The notes: generated by a model not told the origin, from the sequence alone. Positions 47,811 to 63,085 are shown, counted from the first letter of the stretch. The stretch is DNA of 64,000 nucleotides from Pigmentiphaga litoralis (GCF_014651835.1 NZ_BMXQ01000001.1:1378801-1442800); one strand, 5' to 3'. A program made the numbers and translations.

Positions 47811-49292
47811 TCAGAACTTCAGTGACGTGGCGATGGCCTGGACACAGAGGGCCATCAGCGGCGCGGGCAGGATACCCAGCACCAGCATCAGGGCGCCGTT
47901 GACCGACAGGACCGACTTGAAGCCGATCGATGCCACGATGGGCGAGGTGTCGGTGGGCTCGTCGAAGTACATGGTCTTGACGACACGCAGGTAGTAGTAA
48001 CCGCCGATCAGCGAGAACACCACGGCGGTGATGGCCAGGCCGACGTGGCCCACGCCCACCAGCGATTGCAGGATCGACAGCTTGGCGTAGAAGCCCACCG
48101 TGGGCGGCACGCCGGCCAGCGAGAACATCAGCAGCAGCATGATCAGCGCGTACCAGGGATTCCGGCGGTTCAGGCCGGCCAGGTCCTTGATCTCGTCGCA
48201 TTCGAAACCGGCACGCGACAGCAGCAGGATGATCCCGAACGAGCCCAGCGTGGTCAGCACGTAGATGACGACGTAGAACATGGCCGAGCTGTAGGCATTG
48301 TTGGCGTTGGCGGCGTTGCCGTCGACGATGCCCGACATCAGGCCCAGCAGCACGAAGCCCATGTGCGAGATGGTCGAGTAGGCCAGCATGCGCTTCAGGC
48401 TGGTCTGCGCAATGGCGGCCAGGTTACCGATCGCCAGCGAGGCCACGGCCATGATTGCCAGCATGGGCTGCCAGCTGGCCCACAGATCGCCCAGGCCTTC
48501 GACCAGCAGACGCAGGATGATGACGAATGCAGCGAGCTTCGGGCCACCGCCCAGGAGCAGCGTGACCGGGGTCGGTGCGCCCTGGTAGACGTCGGGCACC
48601 CACATGTGGAACGGCACCACGCCCAGCTTGAACGCCAGACCCGCGACCAGGAACACCAGGCCGAACACCATGATCATGCGATCCTGGTTCTGGTCGGCCA
48701 CGGCGCGGGCGATGCCGTCCAGCGTCAGCGTACCGGTCGATCCGTAGATCATCGACATGCCGTACAGCAGGAAACCCGAGGCAAGCGCGCCCAGCACGAA
48801 GTACTTCATGGCCGCTTCGGTCGACACCGGATGCTCGCGGCGCAGGGCAACCAGCGCGTAGAACGACAGCGACATCAGTTCAAGGCCAAGATAGATCGTC
48901 AGCATGTTGCCCGCCGAGATCATGATCATCTGGCCAAGCAGCGCCAGCAGCGACAGGACATACAGTTCGCCGCCTCGCAGCATGCCACGCAGATGCGCAT
49001 AGCTGCGGCCATAGACCAGGGTCACGCCTACGGCAATGTACGAGAACACCTTGAGCACGTGCCCGATACCGTCCGCGACATACAGGGAACCGAACGCCGT
49101 CCCCTGCACGCCGGAGATCAGCTCCGACAGGCTCAACCAGGTCAACGCCGCAAGGGTCGTCAACGACAGGTAGTGCGTGAGTTTGCGCTCCTCGTCTTTG
49201 CTGAATGCATCGATCAGCAAAATCGCAGACGTCAGCACCAGGAGAAGAATCTCCGGCAAGACGAGGGGCAGGTTCAGATTGGCAAAGTCCAT
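47811..49292 (-). CDS. nuoN: NADH-quinone oxidoreductase subunit N
   Basis: 493 residues, about fourteen membrane helices, the antiporter-like proton-pumping subunit next to NuoK. Family motifs include [39 protein letters not shown] with its conserved lysine, and [15 protein letters not shown]. It is last of the fourteen complex I genes, 20 bp after nuoM. Confidence 0.97.
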   Translation of the reverse strand: MDFANLNLPLVLPEILLLVLTSAILLIDAFSKDEERKLTHYLSLTTLAALTWLSLSELISGVQGTAFGSLYVADGIGHVLKVFSYIAVGVTLVYGRSYAHLRGMLRGGELYVLSLLALLGQMIMISAGNMLTIYLGLELMSLSFYALVALRREHPVSTEAAMKYFVLGALASGFLLYGMSMIYGSTGTLTLDGIARAVADQNQDRMIMVFGLVFLVAGLAFKLGVVPFHMWVPDVYQGAPTPVTLLLGGGPKLAAFVIILRLLVEGLGDLWASWQPMLAIMAVASLAIGNLAAIAQTSLKRMLAYSTISHMGFVLLGLMSGIVDGNAANANNAYSSAMFYVVIYVLTTLGSFGIILLLSRAGFECDEIKDLAGLNRRNPWYALIMLLLMFSLAGVPPTVGFYAKLSILQSLVGVGHVGLAITAVVFSLIGGYYYLRVVKTMYFDEPTDTSPIVASIGFKSVLSVNGALMLVLGILPAPLMALCVQAIATSLKF

Positions 49293-49312
49293 TGCGTTAA
49301 GCGTCCCGCGAC

Positions 49313-50811
49313 TTACAGTTTTGAAACAGCGACATGCTTGAGCAGCGCATCGACCGAGACGTGCATCACATCGGTGAAGGGTGCCGGATAGATACCCATG
49401 TACAGCACGGCGATGGCCATGATCGCCAGGATCGCGAATTCACGACGGTTCAGGTCGGTCAGGGCCCGGACGTGTTCGTTGGCGATGGGGCCGTAGATCA
49501 CGCGCTTCACCATCCACAGCGAGTACGACGCGCCAAGGATCAGTGCCGTGGCGGCCAGCAGACCGATCCAGAAGTTGTATTCGACCGCGCCCATGATCAC
49601 GAAGAACTCGCCGACGAAGCCGCTGGTGGCTGGCAGACCGCTGTTGGCCATCGAGAACAGCACGAAGAACACGGCAAAACGCGGCATCACGTTCACCACA
49701 CCACCGTAATCGGCGATCTGGCGCGAGTGCATGCGGTCATACAGCACGCCGATACACAGGAACATGGCGCCCGACACGAAACCGTGCGAGATCATCTGCA
49801 CGATCGCGCCTTCGGTACCGGCGGTGTTGAACATGAAGAAGCCCAGGGTGACGAAACCCATGTGGGCGACCGACGAGTACGCCACCAGCTTCTTCATGTC
49901 GGACTGCACGAGCGCGACCAGGCCGATGTAGATCACGGCGATCAGCGACAGCACGATCATGAAACCCGACAGGCTGTGCGACGCATCCGGCACGATCGGC
50001 AGCGACAAGCGAAGGAAACCGTAGGCGCCAAGCTTCAGCATGATCGCGGCCAGCACCACCGAACCTCCGGTAGGCGCTTCCACGTGGGCGTCGGGCAGCC
50101 AGGTATGCACCGGCCACATCGGCACCTTGACCGCGAAGGCCATCAGGAAGGCGATGAAGATCAGGATCTGCTCGGTGTAGCCCAGGGGCATCTTCTGCCA
50201 CGTCTGGATGTCGAACGATCCGCCCGATGCATGCCACAGGTAGACAAAGGCCACCAGCATCAGCAGCGAACCCATGAACGTGTACAGGAAAAACTTGATG
50301 GCTGCGTACACGCGGTTGGGACCGCCCCACACACCCACGATGATGAACATCGGGATCAGCGTGGCTTCGAAGAAGATGTAGAACAGCAGGCCATCCAGCG
50401 CCACGAACACGCCGATCATCAGGCCCGACAGGAACAGGAAGGCGCCCATGTATTGCGCGACGCGGTCAGTGATGACCTCCCACCCTGCCAGCACCACGAT
50501 GACCGTGATGAAGGCAGTCAGCGGCACCAGCCACAACGAAATACCGTCGATGCCCAGGTGATAGTAGATGCCGAACTGCGCAACCCATGCGGTGTTCTCG
50601 ACGAACTGCATGTCGGCGGTGCCGGCGTTGAAGCCTGCGATCAGCGGAAGCGTGACGATCAGTCCGACGATCGATCCGATCAGCGCAAGGACGCGCGAGA
50701 CGTTCGGATTGTGTTCACGGCCAGTGGCCAGGACCAGCAGCCCGAATACGATCGGCGTGAAGATCGCAAGCGTGAGCCACGGAAGAGAAGATTGAGCCAT
50801 GTCGCTTGCCA

Positions 50812-50812
<1 letters not shown>
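49313..50812 (-). CDS. nuoM: NADH-quinone oxidoreductase subunit M
   Basis: About 499 residues with fourteen predicted membrane helices, the middle antiporter-like subunit. Motifs include [20 protein letters not shown] with the conserved Glu, [26 protein letters not shown] and [22 protein letters not shown] 50812 shares one base with the nuoL stop (TGATG); ATG 50800 (MAQSSLPWL) is an equally possible start. Confidence 0.97.
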
Positions 50813-52953
<2,141 letters not shown>

Positions 52954-52980
52954 GTCTTGGTTTTCTCGTTTACTGGACCG

Positions 52981-53289
52981 TCAGCCCTTGAGCCGGTCAA
53001 GTTCATCAACGTTGATCGTGTTCAGGTTGCGGAACAACACAACAAGAATCGCAAGGCCGATGGCCGATTCAGCGGCTGCCACCGTCAATATGAAGAAGAC
53101 AAACACCTGACCGCTGATGTCGCCCATCCAGGTGGAAAAGGCGACAAAGTTCATATTGACCGCCAGCAGCATCAACTCGATCGCCATCAGCAGCACGATG
53201 ATGTTCTTGCGATTCAGGAAGATGCCGACGATGCTGATGGCGAACAGGATCGCCCCCAACACCAGGAAGTGGCCCAGGGTGAGCGTCAT
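52981..53289 (-). CDS. nuoK: NADH-quinone oxidoreductase subunit K
   Basis: 102 residues with three membrane helices. Conserved glutamates lie in [17 protein letters not shown] and [15 protein letters not shown] and form part of the proton path. The ATG overlaps the nuoJ stop by 4 bp (53286-53289). Confidence 0.97.
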   Translation of the reverse strand: MTLTLGHFLVLGAILFAISIVGIFLNRKNIIVLLMAIELMLLAVNMNFVAFSTWMGDISGQVFVFFILTVAAAESAIGLAILVVLFRNLNTINVDELDRLKG

Positions 53290-53930
53290 GCTTTGGCTCC
53301 ATTCGAATCGGATGCGTTGTCCAGGGGCGACGGCTCCGGCTGCTCGGTCTGCGACGTCATCTTGACGATGCGCACGCGATCCTTGGCACGGACCCGGATC
53401 TGGTCGGACGAGCGCGTCACCTTGACATCGGAGCGGCGGCGCAGCGTGAGCGAGATCGCCGACACCATGCCCACCAGCAGCAGCACGGCCGCGACTTCGA
53501 CCGCGAACACGTAGTCCGTGTACATCGCGATGCCGATGGCGCGCGTGTTGTTGAAGTCGGCGGCGACCGGGGCCGGACCGGCTTCGGGCACCCAGTAGGC
53601 ACGCGCCAGCACGAACGACATCTCGACCACCATGATGGCGCCGACCGACAGGCCCACCGGCAGGTAGGACTTGAAGCCTTCCCGCATCTTGCTGGTGTCG
53701 ATGTCGAGCATCATCACCACGAACAGGAACAGCACCATGACCGCGCCGACATACACCAGCACCAGCAGGATGGACAGGAATTCGGCCTTCAGCAGCATCC
53801 AGATCATGGCGGCCGTGAAGAACGCCAGCACCAGGTGCATCGCGGCCGTGACGGGGCTGCGCGTCGTGATGATCCGCAAGGCGGCCAGCACGAGGATCGC
53901 GGCAAACAGATAGAACAGAATGGCGGTCAT
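53286..53930 (-). CDS. nuoJ: NADH-quinone oxidoreductase subunit J
   Basis: 214 residues with five membrane helices; [20 protein letters not shown] is the family signature. A hydrophilic C-terminal tail of about 50 residues (from RRRSDVKV) extends beyond the last helix. The open frame runs 80 codons upstream through nuoI in another frame; the ATG at 53930 gives the true N-terminus ([12 protein letters not shown]). Confidence 0.96.
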   Translation of the reverse strand: MTAILFYLFAAILVLAALRIITTRSPVTAAMHLVLAFFTAAMIWMLLKAEFLSILLVLVYVGAVMVLFLFVVMMLDIDTSKMREGFKSYLPVGLSVGAIMVVEMSFVLARAYWVPEAGPAPVAADFNNTRAIGIAMYTDYVFAVEVAAVLLLVGMVSAISLTLRRRSDVKVTRSSDQIRVRAKDRVRIVKMTSQTEQPEPSPLDNASDSNGAKA

Positions 53931-53994
53931 AGTTTGAATGTCAGGTGCCGGCCCGAAGGGACGGTATGAAGGGCGGAGTCGACAGGCACGCGGG

Positions 53995-54483
53995 TCACCG
54001 GTACTTCGCGTCCTGGGCACGGCGTTGCGCGATCTCCGATTCGTACCGGTCGCCCACCGCCAGCAGCATTTCCTTGGTGAAGTACAGGTCGCCGCGCTTT
54101 TCCCCGTGGTACTCGTGGATGTGCGTTTCGACGATGGAGTCCACCGGGCAGCTTTCTTCACAGAAGCCACAGAAAATGCATTTGGTCAGATCGATGTCGT
54201 AGCGGTTGGTACGGCGGGTGCCGTCGTCGCGCACTTCGGATTCGATCGTGATGGCGAGCGCGGGGCACACGGCCTCGCACAGCTTGCAGGCGATGCAACG
54301 CTCTTCGCCGTTCGGGTAGCGACGCAGCGCGTGCAGCCCCCGGAAGCGGCCCGACATCGGCGTCTTTTCTTCCGGATACTGCACGGTGATCTTGCGGGCG
54401 AACATGTACTTGCCCGTCAACCGCATGCCCTTGAACAACTCGGTCAGCAGCAGGCTGCCGAGAAAATCCTTGATTGCGTTCAT
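53995..54483 (-). CDS. nuoI: NADH-quinone oxidoreductase subunit I
   Basis: 162 residues carrying two [4Fe-4S] clusters in [16 protein letters not shown] and [16 protein letters not shown], the last relays (N6a and N6b) toward NuoB. An amphipathic N-terminal helix attaches it to the membrane arm. It follows nuoH by 41 bp. Confidence 0.98.
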   Translation of the reverse strand: MNAIKDFLGSLLLTELFKGMRLTGKYMFARKITVQYPEEKTPMSGRFRGLHALRRYPNGEERCIACKLCEAVCPALAITIESEVRDDGTRRTNRYDIDLTKCIFCGFCEESCPVDSIVETHIHEYHGEKRGDLYFTKEMLLAVGDRYESEIAQRRAQDAKYR

Positions 54484-54524
54484 GATTCTGTCCTACCTAT
54501 TTGATTGCTCGGCCGAAACCGGCA

Positions 54525-55598
54525 TCACTTCCAGATGTTCCAAGGCGTCTGCATCCAGACCGCAATCACCAGGAGCCAGACCAGCGTCAGCGGAATGAAG
54601 ATCTTCCAGCCAAGGCGCATGATCTGGTCATAGCGATAGCGCGGGAACGACGCACGGAACCACACAAACAGCGACACCACGAAGAATGTCTTGAAGAAGA
54701 GCCAGACCCAGCCCGGAACCCAGGTGAACGGCGCGAAGTCCAGGGGCGATGCCCATCCACCCAGGAACATGACCGACGCCAGGCACGACAGCAGGATCAT
54801 GTTGGCGTATTCACCCAGGAAGAACAGCGCGAACGCCATCCCCGAGTACTCCACCATGTGGCCCGCGACGATTTCCGATTCGCCTTCCACCACGTCGAAC
54901 GGGTGGCGGTTGGTTTCGGCCACGGCCGAGATCACGTAGATCACGAACAGCGGCAGCAGCGGCAACCAGTTCCACGACAGGAAGCTCAGCCCCTTGTCGG
55001 CGAACCAGCCGGCGTTCTGCTTCAGGACGATGTCGCTCATGTTCAGGCTGCCCGACACCAGCAGCACGGTCACCAGCACGAAGCCGATCGCCAGTTCGTA
55101 CGACACCATCTGGGCCGAGGCACGCAGCGCGCCCAGGAAGGCGTACTTGGAGTTCGACGCCCAGCCGGCGATGATCACGCCGTACACACCCAGCGAGGTG
55201 ATGGCCATCACATACAGCAGGCCGGCATTGACGTTGGCCAGCACGGTTTCCGGACCGAACGGGATCACGGCCCAGCCGGCCAGCGCCGGCATCAGGACCA
55301 TGACCGGTGCGATCACATACAGCACCTTGTTGGCGCTGCTGGGCACGATCACTTCTTTCGTCAACAGCTTGAGCACGTCGGCGAACGGCTGCAGCAGACC
55401 GAGCGGACCCACGCGGTTCGGGCCCACCCGCACATGCATCCAGCCGATCATCTTGCGTTCCCACAAGGTGAGGTAGGCCACGCCGATGATGACCGGCAGC
55501 AGGATGCAGACGATCAGTACCAGATTCCACACCACCGACCAGGCGCCTGCACCGATGAGTCCGGTTCCCCAGGCCTGAAGGGAGTTAGTCCACGACAT
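54525..55598 (-). CDS. nuoH: NADH-quinone oxidoreductase subunit H
   Basis: 357 residues with about eight membrane helices. It forms the quinone pocket with NuoB and NuoD. Seen are [30 protein letters not shown] and [26 protein letters not shown], the latter carrying conserved acidic residues. The ATG shares one base with the nuoG stop (TGATG). Confidence 0.98.
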   Translation of the reverse strand: MSWTNSLQAWGTGLIGAGAWSVVWNLVLIVCILLPVIIGVAYLTLWERKMIGWMHVRVGPNRVGPLGLLQPFADVLKLLTKEVIVPSSANKVLYVIAPVMVLMPALAGWAVIPFGPETVLANVNAGLLYVMAITSLGVYGVIIAGWASNSKYAFLGALRASAQMVSYELAIGFVLVTVLLVSGSLNMSDIVLKQNAGWFADKGLSFLSWNWLPLLPLFVIYVISAVAETNRHPFDVVEGESEIVAGHMVEYSGMAFALFFLGEYANMILLSCLASVMFLGGWASPLDFAPFTWVPGWVWLFFKTFFVVSLFVWFRASFPRYRYDQIMRLGWKIFIPLTLVWLLVIAVWMQTPWNIWK

Positions 55599-57940
55599 CA
55601 GGCACGCTCCACGCTGATTTGTTCAAACGCGCCACCCAGTGCCACGGTCGTTGCGTGGGCAGCCGAAATACGGACGGCCCCATCGGCAACCGTGTCGTCT
55701 TGTTGAATGAAAAGCTCGATGACACCAGATGGCGACGTGACGCGGACGCGGTCACCCGCGACCATGCCCAGGCGTTCCAGCGTGGCCGAGTGCGCACGGG
55801 CGTCGGGCGCGTCGGACGCCGGGTGGGCCTGCAGGCCTTCGGCGCGGCGCGCGATGGCGTCAGTGCGGTAGATCGGCACGTCGGCAACGCGTTCCAGGGC
55901 GCCGGCGGCGACCGAGGTTCCGGACTTGCCCAGCAAGACACCCACGTTCAGGGTGTTCGACAGACGCGAGGCGATGTCGCCGGACAGCACGCTGTCGCGC
56001 ACCGATTCCGAGGTCTCGTCGTCGAAGTTCGCCAGTTGCAGGGCGTTGCCCAGCACGCGCAGGACCTTCCAGCCCGGACGCGTCATGCCGCGCGGGCGAA
56101 CCGTGCCCTTGAAGCCCTGGACGCGCCCTTCGGCGTTGACGAACGTACCCGAGGTTTCGGTGAACGGCGCGACCGGCAGGATCACGTTGGCCCATTCCTT
56201 GGCATCGGACACGAACGGCGTGAGCGCGACGTTGAAGCTGGCCGACTTCAGCGCAGCCAGTGCGGCCGGGCCGTTGTCGCAGTCGAACGTGGGTTCGGCA
56301 TGCAGGACCACGTAGGCCTTGAGCGGCTCGGCGATCATGGCGGCGGCGGTCTTGCCCCCCTGCTGCGGCACGGCTTCGGCCAGATAGCCACCCACCGAGT
56401 TGCCGCCTTCGGTCAGCACGCCCAGCTTGGCGCCCGACGTGGTGGCGATGAACTGGGCATTGGCAGCGATGGCAAGCGCATCGGGATGCTGGATGGCCAG
56501 GTTGCCGAGCAGCACGGCGGAATTAGTGCCGGTGCGCAGCAGTTCGGCGATACGCGTCGAGGCGTCGTCCGCTTCGAGCCGGCCGAGTTCGGACGGCACC
56601 GCGACTTCCTTGGCGCCTGCCACGGCAACGGCGAGCCTCGCCAGCACGCCGGCCAGTTCGCTCGGCTTGACCGTGATGCGCTGGGTGACGGGCAGCAGCG
56701 GATCCTCGCCGGCCACGTCGATCAGCACGACACGCGTGCCGGCCTTGGCGGCCTGGCGCAGACGCTGGGCGATCAGCGGATGATCCTTGCGCAGGAACGA
56801 ACCGATGACGACGACACGGTCCAGCGTGGCCAGGTCGGCCAGCGGCATGCCGAGCCATGGTGCGCCCGTGCGCGCTGCATCAACGTCCGTTGCGGTGTGA
56901 CGCAGGCGGAAGTCGATGTTGTCGGAACCCAGGCCGCGCACCAGGCGGGCCAGCAGGGCAAATTCTTCGGTCGTGGCGTACGGTGCCGACAGCGCGCCGA
57001 TCTGGTCGGCGCCGGCACTGGCCTGCACCTGCTTCAACCCGGCAGCGGCGAAGTCCAGGGCTTCAGCCCAGTCGGCTTCCTTCCAGACGCCGTCGTTTCC
57101 GCGGATCAGGGGCGTGGTGGCACGATCGTCGCTGTTCAGGCCTTCGTACGAGAAACGGTCACGGTCGCTGATCCAGCATTCGTTCACGTCTTCGTTTTCG
57201 AGCGGCACGACGCGCATGACGCGGTCGTTCTTGACCTGGACAATCAGGTTCGCGCCGACGCTGTCGTGCGGGCTGACGGACTTGCGACGCGACAGTTCCC
57301 AGGTCCGGGCGCTGTAGCGGAACGGACGCGATGTCAGGGCGCCCACCGGGCACACGTCGATCATGTTGCCCGACAGTTCGGATTCGACCGCGCGGCCCAC
57401 GAACGAGGTGATCTCGGCGTGTTCGCTGCGGTTCAACATGCCCAGTTCCATCACGCCGGCAATTTCCTGGCCGAAGCGGACGCACCGCGTGCAGTGGATG
57501 CAGCGCGCCATTTCCTCGGCCGACACCAGCGGACCCAGGCTCTTGTGGAACACCACCCGCTTTTCTTCGCTGTAGCGCGACGCCGAGCTGCCGTAGCCGA
57601 CGGCCAGGTCCTGCAGCTGGCATTCGCCGCCCTGATCGCAGATCGGGCAGTCGAGCGGGTGATTGATAAGCAGGAACTCCATCACGCCCTTCTGGGCATT
57701 GATGGCCTTCTCGGATTGTGTGTGCACGACCATGCCGTTGCTGACCGGTGTCGCACAGGCAGGCAGCGGCTTGGGTGCCTTTTCGACATCCACCAAACAC
57801 ATGCGGCAATTGGCCGCGATCGACAACTTCTTGTGGTAGCAGAAGTGCGGCACGTAAAGGCCGACTTTCTGGGCGGCATGCATGACCATGCTGCCCTCCG
57901 CCACCTCCACCTTGTTGCCGTCGATCGTGATTTCAACCAT
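55598..57940 (-). CDS. nuoG: NADH-quinone oxidoreductase subunit G
   Basis: 780 residues. The N-terminal [2Fe-2S] domain has [17 protein letters not shown]; further cysteines for [4Fe-4S] clusters are in [14 protein letters not shown] and [11 protein letters not shown]. The rest is a molybdopterin-oxidoreductase-like fold without cofactor function. It conducts electrons from NuoF toward NuoI. It lies 81 bp after nuoF and touches nuoH. Confidence 0.97.
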   Translation of the reverse strand: MVEITIDGNKVEVAEGSMVMHAAQKVGLYVPHFCYHKKLSIAANCRMCLVDVEKAPKPLPACATPVSNGMVVHTQSEKAINAQKGVMEFLLINHPLDCPICDQGGECQLQDLAVGYGSSASRYSEEKRVVFHKSLGPLVSAEEMARCIHCTRCVRFGQEIAGVMELGMLNRSEHAEITSFVGRAVESELSGNMIDVCPVGALTSRPFRYSARTWELSRRKSVSPHDSVGANLIVQVKNDRVMRVVPLENEDVNECWISDRDRFSYEGLNSDDRATTPLIRGNDGVWKEADWAEALDFAAAGLKQVQASAGADQIGALSAPYATTEEFALLARLVRGLGSDNIDFRLRHTATDVDAARTGAPWLGMPLADLATLDRVVVIGSFLRKDHPLIAQRLRQAAKAGTRVVLIDVAGEDPLLPVTQRITVKPSELAGVLARLAVAVAGAKEVAVPSELGRLEADDASTRIAELLRTGTNSAVLLGNLAIQHPDALAIAANAQFIATTSGAKLGVLTEGGNSVGGYLAEAVPQQGGKTAAAMIAEPLKAYVVLHAEPTFDCDNGPAALAALKSASFNVALTPFVSDAKEWANVILPVAPFTETSGTFVNAEGRVQGFKGTVRPRGMTRPGWKVLRVLGNALQLANFDDETSESVRDSVLSGDIASRLSNTLNVGVLLGKSGTSVAAGALERVADVPIYRTDAIARRAEGLQAHPASDAPDARAHSATLERLGMVAGDRVRVTSPSGVIELFIQQDDTVADGAVRISAAHATTVALGGAFEQISVERA

Positions 57941-58021
57941 CTTCTTTCCGTATGTCCCGTCAAGGGCCAGTCGTGATCATTTATTGAAAACCTTGCGGTC
58001 GCGCCCTGCTTCGCCGTTCGG

Positions 58022-59344
58022 CTACAGGTAGTGCGGCACCACGCAATGTTTGTGTTCGATATGGTGGACGAACTCGTCGCGGTAATGCTTCAGGAAGCCC
58101 CGCACCGGCATCGCCGCGGCATCACCCAGCGCACAGATCGTGCGGCCCATGATGTTGCCGGCGACCGAATCCAGCAGGTCGATGTCTTCCGGACGGCCCT
58201 TGCCGTTCTCGATGCGGTTCACCACGCGGTACATCCAGCCCGTGCCTTCGCGGCACGGCGTGCACTGGCCGCAGCTTTCCTCGTGATAGAAATACGAGAG
58301 GCGCAGCAGCGACTTGACCATGCAGCGGGTCTCATCCATGACGATCAGCGCGCCCGAACCCAGCATCGATCCCGCCTTGGCGATCGAGTCGTAGTCCATC
58401 GTGCAGTCCATCATCAGATGGGCAGGCAACACCGGCGCGCTCGATCCGCCGGGGATCACGGCCTTGAGCTTGCGCCCGCCGCGAACGCCGCCAGCCAGTT
58501 CCAGCAGCTTCGAGAACGGCGTCCCCATGGGGATTTCGAAGTTGCCCGGACGTTCCACGTCGCCCGACACCGAAAACAGCTTGGTGCCGCCGTTGTTCGG
58601 CTTGCCCACGTTCAGATAGGCTTCGCCGCCATTGCGGATGATCCACGGCACCGCGGCAAACGTCTCGGTGTTGTTGATCGTGGTCGGCTTGCCGTACATG
58701 CCGAAGCTGGCCGGGAACGGCGGCTTGAAGCGCGGCTGGCCTTTCTTGCCTTCCAGCGATTCGAGCAGCGCGGTTTCTTCGCCGCAGATATAGGCGCCAT
58801 AACCGTGGAACGCGTGCAGCTGGAAGCTGAACGCCGAACCCAGGATCTTGTCGCCCAGGAAGCCGGCCGCACGGGCCTCTTCCAGGGCTTCTTCGAACCG
58901 GTCATAGACTTCAAAGATTTCGCCGTGGATGTAGTTGTAGCCCACGGTGATGCCCATCGCGTACGCGGCGATGGCCATGCCTTCGATCACGATATGCGGG
59001 TTGTAGCGCAGGATGTCGCGATCCTTGAACGTACCCGGCTCGCCTTCGTCCGAATTGCAGACCAGGTACTTCTGGCCCGGGAACGTGCGGGGCATGAAGC
59101 TCCACTTCAGACCAGTCGGGAAGCCTGCACCGCCCCGGCCGCGCAGCGCCGACGACTTGACCTCGGCAATGACCTGCTCGGGCGTCATGCCCGACGTCAG
59201 GATCTTGCGCAGGGCTTCGTAGCCACCGCGCTGCACGTAGTCGTCGATGCGCCAGTTGTTGCCGTCCAGACCCGCCATGATCTGGGGGTCGATGTGGCGG
59301 TCGTGGAATGCGGTACTGATAGGCAGAATTTCGGTCGTGCTCAT
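58022..59344 (-). CDS. nuoF: NADH-quinone oxidoreductase subunit F
   Basis: 440 residues. FMN and NADH bind at [16 protein letters not shown] and [15 protein letters not shown]; the N3 [4Fe-4S] cluster uses [12 protein letters not shown] and a later Cys. It is the NADH entry site. The ATG at 59344 overlaps the nuoE stop by 4 bp; the frame extends 44 codons upstream without homology. Confidence 0.98.
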   Translation of the reverse strand: MSTTEILPISTAFHDRHIDPQIMAGLDGNNWRIDDYVQRGGYEALRKILTSGMTPEQVIAEVKSSALRGRGGAGFPTGLKWSFMPRTFPGQKYLVCNSDEGEPGTFKDRDILRYNPHIVIEGMAIAAYAMGITVGYNYIHGEIFEVYDRFEEALEEARAAGFLGDKILGSAFSFQLHAFHGYGAYICGEETALLESLEGKKGQPRFKPPFPASFGMYGKPTTINNTETFAAVPWIIRNGGEAYLNVGKPNNGGTKLFSVSGDVERPGNFEIPMGTPFSKLLELAGGVRGGRKLKAVIPGGSSAPVLPAHLMMDCTMDYDSIAKAGSMLGSGALIVMDETRCMVKSLLRLSYFYHEESCGQCTPCREGTGWMYRVVNRIENGKGRPEDIDLLDSVAGNIMGRTICALGDAAAMPVRGFLKHYRDEFVHHIEHKHCVVPHYL

Positions 59345-59844
59345 TGGGCACCTCCTGCAGTCGCGTCCGAACGCAGCTCGGCCACCAGGGCTTCCAGGCG
59401 ATCGTCGGACATCTGAATGCACATACGCTTGTTGTTCACCAGCAGCACCGGAGAATCGCCGCACGCGCCCATGCACTCGCCTTCCACCAGGGTGAACACC
59501 CCGTCGGCCGTGGTTTCGCGATAGTCGATGCCCAGCTTGTCCTTCAGGAAATGCGCGGCGCGTTCGCCGTCACGCAAGGCACAGGGCAGATTGGTGCAGA
59601 CGGAAATCTTGTACTTGCCGGTCGGCTTGAGGTTGTACATGTTGTAGAAGGTGGCGACTTCCTGCACGGCGATCGGCGCCATGTCCAGGTAGATCGCGAT
59701 CTCTTCCATCACCTCGGGCGACAGCCAGCCCTTCTCGTCCTGCGCGATAGCAAGCGCAGCCATGACGGCGGACTGTTTCTGGTCGGCCGGGAACTTGGTC
59801 AGTTCGCGGTCGATCTTCTTGAAGGCCTGTTCGGAAAGCAGCAT
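59341..59844 (-). CDS. nuoE: NADH-quinone oxidoreductase subunit E
   Basis: 167 residues, thioredoxin-like, with the N1a [2Fe-2S] cluster held by CTNLPC and GECMGAC. It supports NuoF in the NADH-oxidising tip of complex I. It follows nuoD by 35 bp. Confidence 0.98.
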   Translation of the reverse strand: MLLSEQAFKKIDRELTKFPADQKQSAVMAALAIAQDEKGWLSPEVMEEIAIYLDMAPIAVQEVATFYNMYNLKPTGKYKISVCTNLPCALRDGERAAHFLKDKLGIDYRETTADGVFTLVEGECMGACGDSPVLLVNNKRMCIQMSDDRLEALVAELRSDATAGGAQ

Positions 59845-59879
59845 GGTGTGATCCGGTATTGACTCGGTAGTGTCGTGAA

Positions 59880-61133
59880 TTAGCGATCGATCTCGCCGAA
59901 CACGATGTCCTGCGTGCCGATGATGGTGACGGCGTCGGCGATCATGTGACCGCGCGCCATTTCATCGAGGGCCTGCAGGTGGGCAAAGCCCGGTGCACGA
60001 ATCTTGAGCCGATAAGGTTTGTTGGCGCCGTCGGACACCAGGTAAATGCCGAACTCGCCCTTCGGGTGTTCGACCGCCGAATAGGCTTCGCCCGGCGGCA
60101 CATGGAAGCCTTCGGTAAACAGCTTGAAGTGATGGATCAGCTCTTCCATGCTGGTCTTCATTTCGGCACGCGATGGCGGGGCAATCTTGTGGTTCGAAGT
60201 GATGACCGGACCGGGGTTGTTCCGCAGCCATTCCACGCATTGCTTGATGATGCGGTTGGACTGGCGCATTTCTTCGACGCGGACCAGGTAGCGGTCATAG
60301 CAGTCGCCGTTCACGCCCACAGGAATGTCGAACTGCATCAGGTCATAGACTTCGTAGGGCTGCGTCCTGCGCAGGTCCCATTCGACGCCGGAGCCCCGCA
60401 GCATCGGGCCGGTGAAGCCCAGCGCCTTGGCGCGGTCGGCGGTCACGATGCCCACGTCGACCAGGCGCTGTTTCCAGATCCGGTTGTCGGTCAGCAGCGT
60501 TTCGTATTCGTCGATGTAGCCCGGGAAGCGGTTCGTGAACGACTCGATGAAGTCCAGGAGCGAACCCGACCGTTCATCGTTCATGGCACGCACTTCCTTG
60601 GCGCTGCGGTACTTGCTGTCGCGAAACTGCGGCATTGCGTCCGGCAGGTCGCGATACACGCCGCCCGGACGATAGTAGGCCGCATGCATACGGGCGCCCG
60701 AGACCGCTTCATAGCAGTCCATCAGGTCTTCGCGCTCGCGGAAGGTGTACAGGAACACCGCCATCGCGCCGACGTCCAGCGCGTGCGAACCCAGCGACAT
60801 CAGGTGGTTCAGGATGCGCGTGATTTCGTCGAACATGACGCGGATGTACTGCGCGCGCAGCGGTACTTCCAGTCCGAGCAGCTTTTCGATCGCCATGACA
60901 TAGGCGTGCTCGTTGCACATCATCGACACGTAGTCGAGACGATCCATGTAGGGCAAGGCCTGCAGGTAGGTCTTGTGCTCGGCGAGCTTTTCGGTCGCGC
61001 GATGCAGCAGGCCGATATGCGGGTCGGCGCGCTGGATGACTTCGCCGTCGAGCTCGAGCACCAGGCGCAGCACGCCGTGCGCAGCCGGGTGCTGGGGGCC
61101 GAAGTTCAGCGTGTAATTCTTGATCTCTGCCAT
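59880..61133 (-). CDS. nuoD: NADH-quinone oxidoreductase subunit D
   Basis: 417 residues, the 49-kDa subunit, beginning with [26 protein letters not shown]. It forms the quinone-binding pocket with Nuo[28 protein letters not shown] and the C-terminal DIVFGEIDR are typical. It is separate from nuoC (3-bp gap), unlike the fused form in E. coli. Confidence 0.98.
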   Translation of the reverse strand: MAEIKNYTLNFGPQHPAAHGVLRLVLELDGEVIQRADPHIGLLHRATEKLAEHKTYLQALPYMDRLDYVSMMCNEHAYVMAIEKLLGLEVPLRAQYIRVMFDEITRILNHLMSLGSHALDVGAMAVFLYTFREREDLMDCYEAVSGARMHAAYYRPGGVYRDLPDAMPQFRDSKYRSAKEVRAMNDERSGSLLDFIESFTNRFPGYIDEYETLLTDNRIWKQRLVDVGIVTADRAKALGFTGPMLRGSGVEWDLRRTQPYEVYDLMQFDIPVGVNGDCYDRYLVRVEEMRQSNRIIKQCVEWLRNNPGPVITSNHKIAPPSRAEMKTSMEELIHHFKLFTEGFHVPPGEAYSAVEHPKGEFGIYLVSDGANKPYRLKIRAPGFAHLQALDEMARGHMIADAVTIIGTQDIVFGEIDR

Positions 61134-61136
61134 GAT

Positions 61137-61730
61137 TTACCGTCCTGCTCCGTAGCCGTCTTCGCGGATCACATGGGGGATGATCAAACGCGTTTCGATG
61201 GTCACGGGCTGATAGATGACCCGGCGTTGTTCCGGGTCGTAGCGCATTTCAACGTTGCCGGTCACCGGGAAGTCCTTGCGGAACGGGTGGCCGATGAAGC
61301 CGTAGTCGGTCAGGATCCGGCGCAGGTCGGGGTGGCCTTCGAACAGGATCCCGAAGAAGTCGAACGCTTCGCGTTCGTACCAGTTCACGCCAGGCCAGAC
61401 TTCGACCAGAGACGCGACCACTGGCAGATCGGGGTCGTCGGCGAAGGTGCGCACGCGCAGGCGCCAGTTGTTCTTGTAGGACAACAGGTGCAGCACCACG
61501 CCGAAACGCGGGCCTTCGTTGACGTCGTTGCCATAGGCCGAATAGTCCACGCCGCACAGGTCCATACAGCTTTCGAAACCCAGCTCGGGGTTGTCGCGCA
61601 GGGTCATGCACACCTGCATGTACTGCGCAGGAGGCACTTCGAGCGTCAGCTCGCCCAGGGCGGCGCTGACACGGACCGTGTCGCCGAAAAGGCTCAGCAG
61701 CCGTTGATTCAGGGTTTCAAGCTTGGTCAT
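61137..61730 (-). CDS. nuoC: NADH-quinone oxidoreductase subunit C
   Basis: 197 residues, the 30-kDa subunit, with [44 protein letters not shown] as the family signature region (conserved Glu, Arg and Asp residues). It is a structural part of the hydrophilic arm. The ATG at 61730 removes 18 unsupported upstream codons. Confidence 0.97.
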   Translation of the reverse strand: MTKLETLNQRLLSLFGDTVRVSAALGELTLEVPPAQYMQVCMTLRDNPELGFESCMDLCGVDYSAYGNDVNEGPRFGVVLHLLSYKNNWRLRVRTFADDPDLPVVASLVEVWPGVNWYEREAFDFFGILFEGHPDLRRILTDYGFIGHPFRKDFPVTGNVEMRYDPEQRRVIYQPVTIETRLIIPHVIREDGYGAGR

Positions 61731-61838
61731 GAAGCGTCCGAGCGAAAGATGGCAGCCCGCCAGTTGGCGCGGCAAACGTGGCAAGGGGCAGCCAGGGCAA
61801 CAAAGTCAAACGAAACAGGGGCAATACGCATCGTCCAG

Positions 61839-62315
61839 TCAACGGGCGATCGTATTCGTGCGGCGAATCTTGTTCTGCAGCTGGAGAAGCCCGTAGATCA
61901 AGGCCTCGGCCGTGGGCGGGCAGCCCGGGACATAGACGTCGACCGGCACGATGCGATCGCAGCCGCGGACCACCGAATACGAATAGTGGTAGTACCCGCC
62001 GCCGTTGGCACAGGAGCCCATCGACAGCACCCAGCGCGGCTCGGGCATCTGGTCGTACACCTTGCGCAGTGCCGGACCCATCTTGTTGCACAGCGTGCCG
62101 GCCACGATCATCAGGTCGGCCTGCCGCGGGCTGGGGCGGAAGATGATCCCGAACCGGTCGAGGTCATACCGTGCCGCACCCGCGTGCATCATCTCGACCG
62201 CGCAACAGGCGAGGCCGAATGTCATGGGCCAGAGCGAACCCGTCTTTGCCCAGTTGATGACCTTATCCGCCGTGGTGGTGATAAAGCCTTCGTTCAGAAT
62301 TCCGTCGATTGCCAT
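61839..62315 (-). CDS. nuoB: NADH-quinone oxidoreductase subunit B
   Basis: 158 residues. Cluster N2 is bound by Cys37 and Cys38 (ACCAVEM), Cys102 (GSCANGG) and Cys132 (PGCPP). It passes electrons to ubiquinone. The gap of 108 bp to nuoC is unusually wide for this operon and holds nothing recognisable. Confidence 0.98.
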   Translation of the reverse strand: MAIDGILNEGFITTTADKVINWAKTGSLWPMTFGLACCAVEMMHAGAARYDLDRFGIIFRPSPRQADLMIVAGTLCNKMGPALRKVYDQMPEPRWVLSMGSCANGGGYYHYSYSVVRGCDRIVPVDVYVPGCPPTAEALIYGLLQLQNKIRRTNTIAR

Positions 62316-62351
62316 TGCTAAAACCCAGTGTCCTTCGGTATGCCGACGGGA

Positions 62352-62711
62352 TCATTCCCAGTCGAGCGCGCCTTTTTTCCACTCGTAGATGAAGCCCACC
62401 ACGAGGATGGCGAGAAAAACCATCACCGTTCCGAATCCGAGCAATCCAACTTGGTTGTTGGCCATGGCCCAGGGGAATAGGAAGGCGATTTCCAGATCGA
62501 ACAAGATGAACAGGATCGCCACGAGGTAGTAGCGAACGTCGAACTTCATGCGCGCGTCTTCAAAAGCTTCGAAGCCGCATTCATAGGGGGACAGCTTTTC
62601 CGCGTCGGGGCGGTTGGGACCGATGGCCGATCCCAGAAACAGCAACGCAAACCCGACGACACAGCCCATGACGATGAACAGCAGGACGGGAAGATAACTC
62701 TCGAGTTCCAT
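62352..62711 (-). CDS. nuoA: NADH-quinone oxidoreductase subunit A
   Basis: 119 residues with three membrane helices; [40 protein letters not shown] spans the family core with its conserved Cys and acidic residues. It is first of the nuo operon. The ATG at 62711 is used; the frame is open 39 codons upstream in the leader, without homology. Confidence 0.97.
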   Translation of the reverse strand: MELESYLPVLLFIVMGCVVGFALLFLGSAIGPNRPDAEKLSPYECGFEAFEDARMKFDVRYYLVAILFILFDLEIAFLFPWAMANNQVGLLGFGTVMVFLAILVVGFIYEWKKGALDWE

Positions 62712-63043
62712 CAGGAGACCTGTTTGCTGGACCGCGCGGCCAGAGGGCCGGCGCGATCGGTAATTGGCAGGAATGCACGTTGGGCTGGCCACCGGGGCCG
62801 GACACACCATGCGGTAAAACGGGACCAAGGACTACAAAACCAAAGCAACGCAGGGCAAAAGCGACCGTCGCAGCGTGTAGCGCTCGTTACCAGGATACAT
62901 ACAAGGGTGAATGTTTGCGGACGCAATGGGCAAACCGACTGCCCGATACGCCGACAGTCGCGGCCTGTCGGTACTGCTGGCTAGGGAACCACATGGGTAC
63001 TGCTGCACCACTGCTACTGACCTTGATGCCGCGCTTTATCACT

Positions 63044-63085
63044 GTGACTTCACCCATGTGACTTCACTGCCGTGACTTCACTGCC
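63044..63085. repeat. Three tandem 14-bp repeats in the nuo leader
   Basis: GTGACTTCAC recurs at 63044, 63058 and 63072, each copy followed by 4 bp (CCAT, TGCC, TGCC). The core is an imperfect palindrome, GTGA-N2-TCAC. It could be a set of protein-binding sites or simple repeat expansion. Confidence 0.8.
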